Assembly: GCF_029867415.1 (NCBI RefSeq)
Contig: NW_026705148.1
Coordinates: 372,001-436,000, forward strand
Reading direction: 5' to 3'
DNA length: 64,000 bases
Source of the DNA: Vicia villosa
Taxonomy: Eukaryota > Streptophyta > Magnoliopsida > Fabales > Fabaceae
Part shown: piece by piece, positions 23,401-34,186 of the stretch
Numbering within the stretch: position 1 is the stretch's first letter
Layout: the number at the start of each line of letters is the position of its first letter
The notes under the pieces: generated by a model
Told to the model about the DNA's origin: nothing
What the model saw: the letters and a program-made list of their open reading frames with translations, nothing else
The model's database searches: none
Program-made: the position numbers and the translations under genes

Positions 23401-23539
23401 TGATAAAAATTCAATATAATTTGTTTGTAAATGTTGGAAGACAATTGTTTTGGTCATACATGCATATTTCTCCCTAATAAAGTGGTTTTCATGCAATTGT
23501 TATTTGCTTATTATTATGCAGAGGCAACTTCGAAGATAG
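17472..23539 (+). CDS. PSF2: DNA replication complex GINS protein PSF2 (GINS subunit 2), eight coding exons
   Basis: PSF2 is one of four GINS subunits (SLD5, PSF1, PSF2, PSF3). GINS joins CDC45 and MCM2-7 to form the CMG helicase at replication forks in the nucleus. Coding exons are 17472-17519, 17617-17691, 17778-17892, 19091-19190, 19314-19344, 19424-19516, 22764-22916 and 23522-23539. All introns are GT-AG and the exons join in frame to 210 codons, the usual plant PSF2 length. Landmarks: N-terminal B domain with [11 protein letters not shown] (21-31) and GDFGPF (42-47); [14 protein letters not shown] (56-69); A domain with [14 protein letters not shown] (99-112), [17 protein letters not shown] (124-140) and [10 protein letters not shown] (159-168); a basic C-terminus with [10 protein letters not shown] and RQLRR. 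The start sits at residue 1 of the conserved LSLFSAEE region. No stop or frameshift is seen, so it is probably functional. Introns of 1,198 and 3,247 bp carry transposon remnants. Confidence 0.95.
18330..18505. mobile_element. 176-bp hAT-type MITE in GINS2 intron 3
   Basis: The ends are CAGTGCTGTCC... and, reverse complemented, CAGTGTTATCAAATATCC. The element is flanked by a perfect 8-bp duplication TTTAAAAC (18322-18329 and 18506-18513). An 8-bp TSD with CAGTG termini indicates hAT. The interior is rich in GCGG/CCGC-type words. It lies in the 1,198-bp intron 17893-19090. Confidence 0.8.
18560..18902 (+). repeat. Probable copia-like solo LTR remnant in GINS2 intron 3
   Basis: It has a TATA box in LTR context (ATTATAAATAAGAGGGGAGG, about 18628), a poly(A)-signal-like TCATCAATAAATCC and an end ...GGGTTCTAACA. 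AAACGGGT occurs near both borders (about 18577 and 18890). The boundaries are not proven by a TSD. Confidence 0.3.
20133..21500 (+). repeat. Degenerate retroelement remnants in GINS2 intron 6
   Basis: These lie within the 3,247-bp intron 19517-22763. TGTTAGTT(T/A)GCACTCTCCCTGAT occurs twice, at 21060 and 21124, and the second copy is followed by CTTATAAGAAAG and a CATTCAATAATATACATTTG poly(A)-like region, as in a short LTR. TCTTGATAA(A/T)ACTAGTTGG occurs at about 20312 and again at about 22338, suggesting duplicated flanks. An open frame at 20418-20864 (148 codons) has no domain I can recognise and is crossed by an equally long antisense frame, so I do not call it a gene. Confidence 0.3.
21517..22016. 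mobile_element. GTGTCC/GGACAC-rich TIR element in GINS2 intron 6
   Basis: The left border reads GACTCTGACACGGACACC with many ACACGACACGG words. The right border is full of GTGTCG and GACACGTGTC words, ending ...GTGTCTGTGCTTCATAG. Both ends are followed or preceded by a CTCATG word that may be the target duplication. It looks like a non-autonomous DNA transposon with long, internally repetitive TIRs. The exact borders are uncertain. Confidence 0.45.
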
Positions 23540-24115
23540 TTATGCATAACTTGTTTGGCTACATCACTTCTAGATTGGTAAATCTGACTGGCTACACATG
23601 TGCATCTTTTCCTAAGAAGTACTTGAGAGATATCTTTGTTGCTGATTTCCTTGTAAAATAGGTAGCTTGTGACTTTAGTTGAATCTGCAGTTTTTCTCTT
23701 ATCTGTTGGTTAAGAATTATGAAAAGAAATCACACTTTATGTAGTTAATTTTATGTATTTAATTTGTATACACCATCCGTGTAATGCTTTTACGCATGCT
23801 TTATTACTCAATGATACTTTTTAAGATTAGTTCTTAAATAGCACAATTAACTAAATAAATATGATTGTTTATTGTATTTTCGCATGTTTTTTATTTTTTC
23901 AATATGATTTAGTTTGAAGATTTTCTCTCATTTTTTAAATACCAAACTCCTAAAATTAATTTATATCATGAGTATATGAATTTTAATATGGTACCATCGT
24001 CTCTGTTGGGATCTTCACAATAATAGAGATATGATTTAACCTGCCACCCCCAATTATACTCCGCACCTCCATATTGAATTATTTCAAAAATTTATTTTTG
24101 TGGAGTGAACAAAAT
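23540..24115 (+). other. GINS2 3' region and AT-rich spacer
   Basis: Immediately after the GINS2 stop is probable 3'UTR, with an AATAAA at about 23854. The rest is AT-rich with no supported gene. Confidence 0.4.
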
Positions 24116-24229
24116 TTCCGAATGAAATTTTTGGTAGAGAAGATAAAATTTCTGGTAGTTGAAGTTTTTGGTAGTATCATTGGAATTTTCGGAAGTGTTA
24201 CTGAAATTTTTTGGTATTTATAAATTATT
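24116..24229 (+). repeat. Degenerate short repeats of AATTTTTGGTAG type
   Basis: Five or more imperfect repeats of (G)AAATTTTTGGTAG / AATTTCTGGTAG / AATTTTCGGAAG lie at 20-30 bp spacing, ending where the copia integrase begins. Similar wording recurs at about 32160-32275 and 63880-64000, directly flanking the large MULE. Confidence 0.45.
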
Positions 24230-24231
24230 GG

Positions 24232-25207
24232 AAGATTTATTTGGTCCCGTCAAAACTGCAAGTCTTAGTGGAAAAAGGTATGGGTTCGTAATTGTAGATG
24301 ATTACTCTAGGTTTACTTGGGTTCTATTCCTTAAACACAAGGATGACTCCTTTGAGGCCTTCAAAAACTTTTGCACAAAAGTCCAAAATGAAAAAAGTTC
24401 TAAAATCATATTAGTAAGAAGTGATCACGGAGGAGAATTTGAAAACTCTCTGTTTAATAACTTCTTTGAAGAAAATGGAATTTCTCACAATTTTTCTTGT
24501 CCTATGACACCTCAACAAAATGGTGTGGTAGAAAGAAAAAATAGAAGCCTTCAAGAAATGGCTAGAACTATGATTAATGAATCAAATGTAGAGAAATATT
24601 TTTGGGCTGAGGCAGTTAATACATCTTGTTACCTTATAAACAGAGTTACCATTAGAATTTTTTTAAATAAAACTCCCTATGAGTTATGGAAAAATAGAAC
24701 TCCTAACATTTCATATTTTCGTGTTTTTGGATGTTATTGTTTCATCTTAAATAACAAAGGATAATCTAGGAAAGTTTGATTCTAAATCTGACAAAGGAAT
24801 ATTTATTGGATACTCTCAAACTTCAAAAGGATATAGAATTTACAATCTCAAAAATCAATGTGTGGAAGAAAGTATGCATGTTATATTTAATGAAACTAAT
24901 GAACCTTCAACCATTGAAAGTCTTGATGATGAATTAGATGAACAGATCCTCAACAAAGAAACTCACTTAGACACTATTGAAGAATCAATTCCAGCTCCTC
25001 CAAAAGGATGGAAAACTGTACCACATCATCCTCATGATGTAATTATTGGTGAAACCTCTGATCAAGTACGTACAAGACAATTCTTCAAAGACAAAAACAA
25101 CAACCTAGCAATGATGTCTCAAATTGAACCCAAACACATAAATGATGCAATACAAGATGATTCATGGATTCAAGCCATGACTGAAGAGCTTTCACAATTT
25201 GAAAAGA
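24232..25207 (+). pseudogene. Copia integrase core and INT-RT linker (truncated, frameshifted)
   Basis: The reading starts abruptly at DLFGPV, just before the first catalytic Asp region, so the zinc-binding HHCC domain and gag/protease are absent. The DDE residues are visible as VDDYSRFTW, RSDHGGEFEN and GVVERKNRSL. A frameshift near 24765 interrupts the C-terminal part (KGIFIGYSQTSKGYRIYN lies in another frame). The linker then stays open to a second frameshift at about 25208. Integrases insert the cDNA copy. This copy cannot. Confidence 0.85.
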
Positions 25208-26667
25208 ACAGGTATGGAATCTCGTTCCAAATTCTCTTGATAAAACTATTATTGGAACTAGATGAATTTTCAGAAATAAGATAGATGAAGATGGAAACAT
25301 TATAAGAAATAAAGCTAGACTAGTTGCTCAAGGATATAATCAACAAGAAGGAAATGATTATGACGAAACATATGCTCCAGTAGCTAGACTTGAGGCAATA
25401 CGTATCCTTCTTGCATATGCAGCACACAAAGGTATGAAACTCTTTCAAATGGATGTGAAAAGTGCATTCTTAAATGGTTTTTTAAACGAAAAAGTTTTTG
25501 TTAAACAACCACCTGGATTTGAGGATTCAAAATTTCCAAATCATGTTTATAAATTAACAAAAGCTCTCTATGGTCTAAAACAAGCCCCTAGAGCATGGTA
25601 TGAAAGACTTAGTCTATTTTTACTTAAAAATGACTTTTCTAGAGGAAAAAATGACACTACCTTGTTTAAAAAATCATATAAAAAAGATCTTTTAATTGTT
25701 CAAATTTATGTGGATGATATCATTTTTGGATCAACAAATGAAAAAATGTGTGATGACTTCTCAAAACTCATGAAAAGTGAATTTGAAATGAGCATGATGG
25801 GAGAATTAAGATACTTTCTAGGACTTCAAATAAAACAATCAAAAAAGGGCATTTTTATCTTTCAAGAAAAATACATCAAAGATATTCTTAAAAAATATGA
25901 TATGACGAATGCAAAAATTATGTCTACACCTATGCATCCTTCTTCTAGTCTAGATAAAGATGAACAAGGAATAAATACATCTGAAAAGGAATATTGTTGT
26001 ATGATTGGATCTTTACTTTATTTAACTACAAGTCGTCCTGACATTGTATTCTCAATTGGACTATGTGCTAGATTCCAAACAGATCCCAAGGAATCTCATC
26101 TTACTGCTGTAAAGCGTATTCTCAGATATCTTATAGGTACAACTAACATTGGTCTTTGGTACAAAAGAAGTTCAGATTTTGACTTAAAAGCATACTGTGA
26201 TGCTGACTATGCTGGAGACAAAATAGAAAGAAAAAGTACTAGTGGTGCCTGTCAAATCCTAGGAGATGCTCTTACAACCTGGTCATGTAAAAAACAAATT
26301 ACTATTGCACTCTCCACAACTGAAGCAGAATATGTGTCAGCAGCTAACTGTTGCTCACAAATCATTTGGATAAAAAAATCAATTGGAATACTACTCTCCT
26401 AACTACTCCAAGGTACCAATTTACTGTGATAATACTATTGCTATAAATTTATCAAAAAATCCAATCCAACATTCCAGGTCTAAGCACATAGAAATAAAAC
26501 ATCATTTCATCAGACACCATGTTCAAAAAGAAGAAGTAGAATTAATATTTGTACAAACTCAAAATCAACTAACTGATATCTTTACTAAACCATTGATAGA
26601 AGATAGATTCAATTTTTTAAAACAAAGACTAAATATCATAGCTTGTCCCATCGAATCCTCAAAGTGA
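25208..26667 (+). pseudogene. Copia reverse transcriptase and RNase H (frameshifted)
   Basis: RT motifs in order are [45 protein letters not shown], the catalytic YVDD (about 25709), LGLQIKQ, and TSRPDI in the connection. RNase H has [17 protein letters not shown] and SKHIEIKHHFIR. Frameshifts near 25208 and 26395 break the frame. The order INT before RT identifies Ty1/copia. Confidence 0.88.
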
Positions 26668-27115
26668 AGAATGATCTTCAAAATCTATTTTGCAGCCTCA
26701 TTTCACTAAAAAGGACAAAAGAAAAGTGAATTTTTGTCTGGTTGTTAAAAGTGACACATGGGCACAAATGTCTTGTTCTTTGCATTAAATGGTTCACTAT
26801 TTACATCACATTTATGTCTAATCATTTTAGAAAAAGGGAGAAAAAGAGATATCTTTGCATTTATTGAAAAAATCTCTTTTCCATTTTTGATCTTCTCCAA
26901 GCATGCTAGCGCCACCTACTCCACTCTTTCCAATTTTTTCTGCACAACTTTCTAAAAATCAAACAGTGTGTATGCATCATTACTTGTACTCTTCATCTTC
27001 CCTCACGCCTAACTTCTTTTCTTTATCATCCCTCCAAATTCTTCATTTCTCTCATCACTTCAAACCATTCGTTTCCAAAAGCTATCACCTTCAACCTCTC
27101 TTTGTAACGTCAACT
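26668..27115 (+). other. Spacer between copia pol and env-like ORF
   Basis: About 450 bp without recognisable domains. Short open frames here are incidental. Sireviruses normally have a spacer of this kind. Confidence 0.4.
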
Positions 27116-29062
27116 ATGTTTTCTTCTGATATCAACCCTAAACAACCAAAAACCATGTCTTCCTCTGAAACCAACCCAGACATTCTCAATTAAAAACCAC
27201 GCGCCTTCATCCTTCCAAGAAATCCCAAACCACAAACAAAATCTGCTGAAGCATCTGGGACTCGGAAGTCTATACGTCTTCAAAAATCAAAACCTGTAAA
27301 ATCAACCATCGAAGTATCCGATGACTCTGATGAAGAAACTTGCCCAGAAGATGTTGAAGTAGAATCAACTCTGGATGTCATCTTCTCCTCCAAGCGTGCA
27401 CTCGACCTCTTCAACTCCAAATGGAGAAACAGGAGTGTGATCTACGGAAAACCCATGGACTTTGAAAGTTTCACTGCCCATGGTTACAACATTGAAGAGC
27501 TCATACTCGTTCAAGGTTGGAGAAAGATGTTAACCCTAGAAATCAAAACCTACCCAAAGCTTGTTCGTTGCTTCTATGCAGCAATCCATCAAGATACCAA
27601 CAATATGACTCTCAAATCTACCATCAAAGGTATAACTATAACCCTAACTCCCTCTCTAATCTGTCAAATCCTTGAAATCCCTGATTCAGGCATTCATCTC
27701 TTTGCAAAAGAATGGGTTGGATTATACAACACCACTATGGATAGCGTTTATCATGAACTACTTGTTGATACCACCAAACCCCTAGTGTCTTCAAATCTGA
27801 ACCCTGTCCCTCGTATCTTACACAAAATGTCCATTCACAATATCATTCCTCGAGCAGGAAGCTTAGAAAAACTATCTAGGTATGACATTATGGTGATCTT
27901 TCAACTCCTAAACCGTCATCCTCTTCACCTAGGTTACCTCATCCTAAACTTTATGAAACACACATGCAAGAAAGGTAGAACTGCTCCCTATGGAAGGCTT
28001 TTGTCACTTGTGTTTAAACACTTTCACATCCCTACTGATGATGTCACATCCTTCATGGGTGCCGGATCCATTCATGGGTGTAGACTCTCCAAAATGAACA
28101 TCCCTATGCTTCAGATCCCACAAAAACGAAAACGATTGGTCAAAACTGCTGATGTCAAGAAAAAGGTTAAAACCTTCACCACAAAAGACCAAGATGAACA
28201 AGAAATTGCTGATTCTGTTATGTCCAAACCAACTCGTGCTGAAACCTCTAAAACTGATTCTCCACCCATTAAAAAAACTGAATCCCCCATCAAGGAACAT
28301 GTCTCACCCTTCCATCAACCCACTGAACCACTAATCCCACAAGAGATCAACTCACCAATTCCCCCATTCACCACTCCTCCTGATAAATCTCTGCCCTCTG
28401 AAGACATCTTGTTTACCTCACCATCTAAAACTATGGCTGATCATATTTCTATCCAAAAATCTGAGTCTCAAGCTTCCCCAATCTCTCAAACTCATGTTTT
28501 TGATCATTCTCCCTTACACTCTCCTGAACTTGACCTGAACATTGCATCCAACATACCTCCTCCTGATATGAATGATGATCTTGATGCCTTACTCTTTCAG
28601 CATCAAGTTCTCACTCAATCTCAGTGCATGACATACTCTGGTGGCTTTCATCCCAACGTTGAAACTTTGTATTCACTCATTCCACCCGTCCCTCAAAGCA
28701 CTTATTCAACCATTCCTACTGTTGTGCACAACACTGAGTCAGACTTCACTGAAAATCCTTTTGCTCCCACTTCATCTCCTCTGATCAACAATCCACCTTT
28801 AGAGAGTACCTTCAATAACTTCTTAAGCCAAGCTCCTATCTATGACTCCTATGACTCTCCACCACAGTTCACACACCAAGAACCAACTAATCAAGAACCT
28901 TTTGGCTCTCTCAATTTGTCGTGGTTTAATACCTCTTCTGCTGATCCTGTTCAAAACTCTTTCAAACCTTTTAAAGAGGATCACAAGGCTAACTCAAGCT
29001 CATCTCAGGATGACTTGTCTGCTCTTCAAAGAGCAGTAGTTAGTATTGGCAGACAAAACTAG
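27116..29062 (+). pseudogene. Sirevirus env-like ORF with one in-frame stop
   Basis: From the ATG at 27116 the frame runs to a TAG at 29062, broken only by a TAA at 27191 (codon 26). The remaining frame is open for more than 600 codons. The first part is basic and Lys/Pro-rich. The middle (about 27450-28030) is the conserved globular region usually annotated as a putative plant transposon protein domain (motifs EELILVQGWRKML, YPKLVRCFY, PRAGSLEKLSRYD). The C-terminal third is Pro/Ser/Thr-rich and unstructured. The function of this ORF is not established, and viral envelope activity has only been proposed. It lies after pol, as in SIRE1-type elements. Confidence 0.72.
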
Positions 29063-29232
29063 GCATTCTTTGACTAGCATTCCAAGGTGTTTCTTCCAAG
29101 GGCTTTGCCACTCATCCCACCTCCAATCATCCCGGATTTTTGAATTTCCTTTTCTTCAGGCTCCACCTCACGACTCTGATGATAAGGTGTAGTTGCTGGC
29201 TTCCTGTGCCCCCCTTCTTTTTGTGGCTGTCC

Positions 29233-29737
29233 AAAGGGGGAGTATCTATATTTATGTTTTAATTTAGGACAATTTATGCTTTAACATATCAAACATCTGA
29301 AAAAATTAGTAGCAGCAACTGTTTAGCTCTACTTATTTTGAAGCTGTATGCTTCTGTTTTGGATCCACTTATTTTGAAAATGTATGACCGTGTTTGGATC
29401 TCATCATTTTTTGAAGTTGTATGATAACATCTTATGAATGATTATCTTGGTTAAAATGTACGTTTTAGATTATGCTAAAAATATGTATGCTATTTTTTAT
29501 CAAAAGGAGTATCTGTTCTATTCTGTTTCAAACATTTGCAAAACACGTGTTACAATATTTTTCTCAACCAGACTACTCAAAATTCCAACATTCCCAAAAA
29601 TAGACAGCATATATTCAGGGGGAGCTAAAATCTAAAAACATCACATCCTAGAACAAAATAAGTTAACATGTTTGCAGGGGGAGCTTAAACTAAAACAAAA
29701 TCTAGAATAAGTTTGTCATCCTCAAAAAGGGGGAGAA
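29233..29737 (+). other. Multiple polypurine tracts of the Sirevirus
   Basis: AAAGGGGGAG (29233), CAGGGGGAG (29617), CAGGGGGAG (about 29676) and AAAAAGGGGGAG (29724) lie upstream of the LTR start. The last one is 2 bp from it and is the likely plus-strand primer. Repeated PPTs are a Sirevirus hallmark. Confidence 0.75.
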
Positions 29738-30603
29738 TGTTGAAACACTTCTGAGTTTTGAGGACAACATGTTATCATCCTAACTCCTCTAACAAGTGTA
29801 CTTACAGGTTCTCTTATTGTTAGATCTCATATATTTTGTTTTAACTTTAACATGATCTTATCAAAACATTGGCAAAAACATTTGGTTCAAATGACAGCAT
29901 ATTCTATCCAATCAAAATAAACCAACGTGCATTTATTCAAAAGAAAATGATCATCTACTCAAAGGACTATATTCTGTATCCTCAAAGTACACATCCAGCT
30001 AAGACAGATTGCTCATCTACTCAAAGGACTATCTTTTGACATCCTCAAAGTACACATCCAACTAAGAAAGATATTTCTTTGCCTTGCAAGTTCAAACAGA
30101 TATATTCCTAATAGCTTATATTTAACCAGCACCTCTTGCAAAGAAAAAGGAATAACTTTGACATTCAAGCTAAATATCATTTTGCATCAAAGTCAAAAAT
30201 CTTATCTTATTCATAAGAAAAGGGAGAAATCTTATCATTGCCAAATAGTGAATCATCTTCATATCATCCACTAAATATTTTGTATATCCTCAAGAGATAT
30301 AAAATCTTGGTTGTAACAAAGAAAAAGAAGAATCTAAAGTGAAACTTTAGTGATTGTAAAAGCCTTTTGAGGTTGTGTAAAGCATAACATTTTTATCCCT
30401 CTTTAAAGGATAAAAGTGTAAGATATAAGAAAATCTCACTGTGTGTGAGGACTGGACTAACCCTTTTGGTGAACCAGTATAAACCTTTGTGTGTTCTTTA
30501 TTACCAGTCTTATATTTCATTATATCTTACTTACACACATAAGATAAATTTTTCAAGAGGTCACTATTCAATCCCCCCTTTCTAGTGACATTTATTACCA
30601 ACA
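29738..30603 (+). mobile_element. Sirevirus LTR, 866 bp
   Basis: It begins TGTTGAAACACTTC immediately after the last PPT and ends ...TATTACCAACA, with the PBS 2 bp further on. Both borders are therefore fixed by function. It includes a 62-bp tandem duplication (TCATCTACTCAAAGGACTAT unit at 29951 and 30013). Confidence 0.85.
29951..30074 (+). repeat. 62-bp tandem duplication inside the Sirevirus LTR
   Basis: Two copies of a unit starting TCATCTACTCAAAGGACTAT and containing CTCAAAGTACACATCC, period 62 bp, with a few mismatches. Confidence 0.85.
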
Positions 30604-30605
30604 AT

Positions 30606-30617
30606 TGGTATCAAAGC
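30606..30617 (+). other. Primer-binding site (initiator tRNA-Met)
   Basis: TGGTATCAAAGC two bases after the LTR end. It is complementary to the 3' end of initiator tRNA-Met (the consensus PBS is TGGTATCAGAGC). Confidence 0.8.
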
Positions 30618-30678
30618 TCGGGCTCTGAAAAACTGCACTTAACCGTGTTAGAGTAAAACGATCACAACAACCTACAGA

Positions 30679-30879
30679 ATGGCTGAACAAACAAAATTCA
30701 TTGCTGAAGGGGGATCATCCCACAGACCTCCACTCTTCAATGGAATTGACTACTACTACTGGAAAGGTAAAATGAGACTCTTTCTCTTATCTCAAGATAT
30801 AAATATGTGGTCCATCATTGAAACAGGAAACTTCACTCCAATGACTGCTCCAACTGACGCTGCTCCTGCTGCTCATTAA
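30679..30879 (+). pseudogene. Sirevirus gag N-terminus, truncated
   Basis: The ATG follows the PBS by about 60 bp. The 66 codons include SHRPPLFNGIDYYYWKGKMR and LFLLSQDINMWSIIE, the start of a copia gag (UBN2-type) domain. Similarity ends at about 30870, and the reading stops at a TAA in AT-rich flanking DNA. The capsid and zinc-knuckle regions are absent. Confidence 0.85.
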
Positions 30880-31238
30880 GTTTAGCTCATTAAGTTAACA
30901 AATTTAGTTCTTAGCTCATATTCAACTCATTTGATTCATGAACCTAATTCAACGATTTAATTGTCAAACCGAATTCAAAACTATTTTCAAGTTGGATCGT
31001 AGTTCGGTTTGGATCGATTTTAAGGTAAAATCTCATCTGATCCAAAGATAAATTTACCCGTAGTTCGTTTTGATTTTGGATGATACGTTAAAAAAATTCA
31101 ATCTGATCCAATTTAATGTGGTTTAATTTAGATGGGTTTTTGGATATCCAAATAACAAATTATATTTTTATTAATATTATAAAATACTAATAAATCATAA
31201 ATTTGATATAAATATAAGATATAGTATCTTAAAAGTTA
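30880..31238. other. AT-rich spacer with GTTCGGTTTGGATCGATTTT-type repeat
   Basis: No gene. A segment near 30985-31110 with TTCGGTTTGGATCGATTTT and GATCCAA words recurs in diverged form near 31590-31640, suggesting an old element around the MITE. Confidence 0.35.
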
Positions 31239-31247
31239 ATATTGTAA

Positions 31248-31421
31248 GAGTCTTGCTAACCAGTGCCCTCAGGGCAATGATTAAGCATTCCAAAAAAAGA
31301 AAATATTTTATAGAAAATTTAACATTTCAATTTTCAAGGCATTAAATATGCAGATTACCGAGATAAATTTACTATTTTAAAAGCGTTAACCATTGCCCTG
31401 AGGCATTGGTTAGCATTTCCC
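31248..31421. mobile_element. 174-bp MULE-type MITE with hairpin TIRs and 9-bp TSD
   Basis: It is flanked by the perfect duplication ATATTGTAA at 31239-31247 and 31422-31430. The left TIR is GAGTCTTGCTAACCAGTGCCC followed by TCAGGGCAATG. The right TIR, reverse complemented, reads GGGAAATGCTAACCAATGCC then TCAGGGCAATG. Each TIR is itself a small hairpin (CCAGTGCCCT/AGGGCAATG). GCTAACCAGTGCCC and the inner AAATATTTTATAG match the MULE terminus at 1395-1446. Confidence 0.85.
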
Positions 31422-31430
31422 ATATTGTAA

Positions 31431-32275
31431 AATGAGAATCATCAATTATAGTTGAAATAAATGAAATAGTAAAAATAAATTATATTAAACCAAACTAATA
31501 AATAGTATTATAAAAATAATTATATCTAATAACAAATTCATGTAACATATCATACTAATAAAAAATAAATAAGTAGTAAAATATATGCACGCAGTTAAGT
31601 TCGATTTGGATTGATTTTGAAAAATTAATTCAAAATTAATTCGAAATCTGATATGAACCGTGCAGTCTTCACAAAATAACATTCAAACATATCCAATAAA
31701 CTTCTATTTTTTGCGATTTACAGTTATTTATGATTATTTTCCAATGTTTATTTGAATTGGTTTGAATTTGAATACCCCTGCCACCTTTCCTTTTCCGACA
31801 CCTCTTTACCTCTCCAAAGAATATAAACGACAGGTCTTAACATACTTTAGAATAAATCCGGTTCAAATTCTGATTGATTATTTCTCAATCAGTTATATAA
31901 TTTCCCATATCATCTCCTCATAAGACCATCTAATCATGAATTTATAGTTTTCCGCTGAAAAGAACACCATTAACGTATTATTGCACAACTCTAAATTGTT
32001 TGACAAAAATAATCAATTTCTATACTTTCGAAGGCCACTTTTATAGAATTTTTCTCATATCAATGTGAGGAGAATTTAACATGCTATCACCATATTTTCA
32101 TAATTTTAAAATTTTTTATAAACAAATTTGAGCGAAAAAGCGCGAATGAAATCATCAGTATTTTATTCAAAATTTCTGGTAATAGATTATAATTTCGGTA
32201 GTTTTTAAATTATCGGTATGAATTTTATGGGATTTTTGAAATTTTTGAAAAAAACACACATTTCAAAAATTTTAG
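31431..32275. other. AT-rich spacer
   Basis: Nothing coding is recognised. The last 120 bp carry AATTTCTGGTAAT/AATTTCGGTAG wording, the sequence into which the large MULE inserted. Confidence 0.4.
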
Positions 32276-32284
32276 TAAAAAATA

Positions 32285-32385
32285 GGCCAAATACCCTTTT
32301 TCGTCCCTTATCTTTTGCTCGGGGTCCAGTTTCGTCCCTTAATTTTTAAAAAGTGCAAATAGCTCTCAAATTTTTAAAATGGATC
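32285..32385 (+). repeat. MULE left TIR (part before the Ogre insertion)
   Basis: 101 bp matching the inverted right TIR at about 63768-63868 with few differences, ending TTAAAATGGATC, where the Ogre begins. Confidence 0.9.
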
Positions 32386-34186
32386 TGTCGCTACCGCGAA
32401 AATTAACAGAGTCACCACTAACATATTTATCCTGAAAAGGAAGGGAATGCCAGCAAACCACAAAACAAAACAACGGTCTCACGACCAGAGAAAAAGGGTA
32501 AGGGAGTCGGTTACGCGAGGGGAAGGTGTTAGCACCCCACGCGCCCATCGTACTCGATGGTATCCACGCCTGCGTCTAAATTTATGGGTGTGTAAGCAAA
32601 CTGCACTAACCTGGACTAGAATGCATGCAAAATGTAGGGAAGAGAAAGAGTTATACTCGCACGGGCCTTACCCCGCTGCCTACGTATCCTTTTTGAGGAA
32701 TCAGAGGTACCGTAGCTCGGCGAACTAATTTCTGTTTGTTTTGTGTTTTTTAGGTGAACGAGTTACATTCGCGCTCCGCTGCTCGACCTTTGGAGACTTA
32801 TGCTGGGACAGGAGCGGAAATAACAAGCTCTTAAGAGAAGAAAATCAAAGAGTGTGGTTTGTGTTTTAAAGAATGCATGAGGAAGACCTAAGCTAAGGGG
32901 GAAAGCTTTCTACCTAATATTATCATACAAAGGGTACAAGTCTAAACTAAACTAACAACCTATGGGGAAAAGGCGAAAGCAACACACAAGAATATCACAC
33001 AAACGAGCTCCGCTTGTAAAGCAAACAAACCAACGGTACTGATCGAGTGGTAGAAAAGCGGTCCCGCCATAGCCAAGGGGAGCAACTCAACCCAAGTCAA
33101 CCAAGCATTAGACCTCGCGAAAATGATCGGGCCATAGACAAGAGGAGCGAATCCCTCTCAGCAACCAAGCCGCCACGGATCGTAAAGGTAAACGGTGCAT
33201 GCGTACACCGAGCATCAACGTCAAGCGACGCGAGCTATAGGAAAGGCGGGGGTCCGGCTATATGAACCCTTTTCTTGACATACTCGATAACAAGATCTTG
33301 TGCATGTTCGGAAGCGAGCGACGCGTAGTGTGCGCATACCGAACGGACTCGATGAGACTAGGCGGGGGTTGATTGCTAACCCTTTCCGCGTGCCTTCCAT
33401 GAGGACTTAACGGAGTGCCATATAGGACTTATTACACCGTGACTTCTTGCCGCGAAGCACAAATATAAACACACTAACAAAAACAGATCCTCTTTCGAGG
33501 GCTTGGCCAGATGCATGTCTAAGTCCTACTTCTCATGTTAAAGGATGATGCGAGAAAGCAATAAAGTGCGATAGAAATAAAATGAAACGGGATCAATACC
33601 AAACGGATGATGATCCGTAAACTAAAGCGAAACGAAGAAACTAAGAATCTCGCGAGCGAGCTAGCAAAGCAAAAGCAAATGGTCAGCACACCGATTAGCC
33701 ATGAAAGCACACAAAGGTCGACATGCGCGTCGAGCATAATCACAATACACCTGCAAGAGGAACAAGCAAACCAAACAAGCAGATATAAAGTAAAAGGATC
33801 GTGTCTCCGGGATGAGAACACGACACAAGTGAATAGAATTGTGTCCCGCAAGTAAAGCGAGACACTCGAGTAATAAGTGTCGATTGGTGACTATCCACAA
33901 GCCTTGCACACTAGCACACAAGTTAGAGATAACAAACACCGCAATCGGAATTGCGTTATTACTATAAAGCGAAAGGAAATAGTCAAGTAATGTAAACATG
34001 AAATGGACGATGAAACATCAAAGAGAAATCAAACATGAATGATCTACAAATTAATGAAAACCAAGTATCTAGCTATATAGTGCATCTCATAAGTTTTCCA
34101 ATGATGTAAAGAACGTGCAAATCGGAGCTACGAGTAAAAAGTTATGCAAGATAGAAATTAACATAGAAAACACAAAAATGACATAC

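Larger units (their letters stand above)
24230..30879 (+). mobile_element. Sirevirus-type Ty1/copia retrotransposon, permuted and truncated at both ends
   Basis: The order is integrase (truncated), RT, RNase H, env-like ORF, several AGGGGGAG polypurine tracts, one LTR (29738-30603), PBS, and the start of gag (30679-30879). No 5' LTR precedes the integrase and nothing follows the gag fragment. A single LTR thus has 3'-internal sequence on its left and 5'-internal sequence on its right. This fits a tandem LTR-sharing pair, or a one-LTR circle, reduced to one unit. Env-like ORF plus repeated PPTs is diagnostic of Sireviruses. Confidence 0.8.

Noticed and set aside
32447..32728. 93-codon ORF conserved at 49269-49565
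   Set aside because: The two copies are the two LTRs of one Ogre, so identity reflects LTR duplication. It is in the sense opposite to the element and has no domain.
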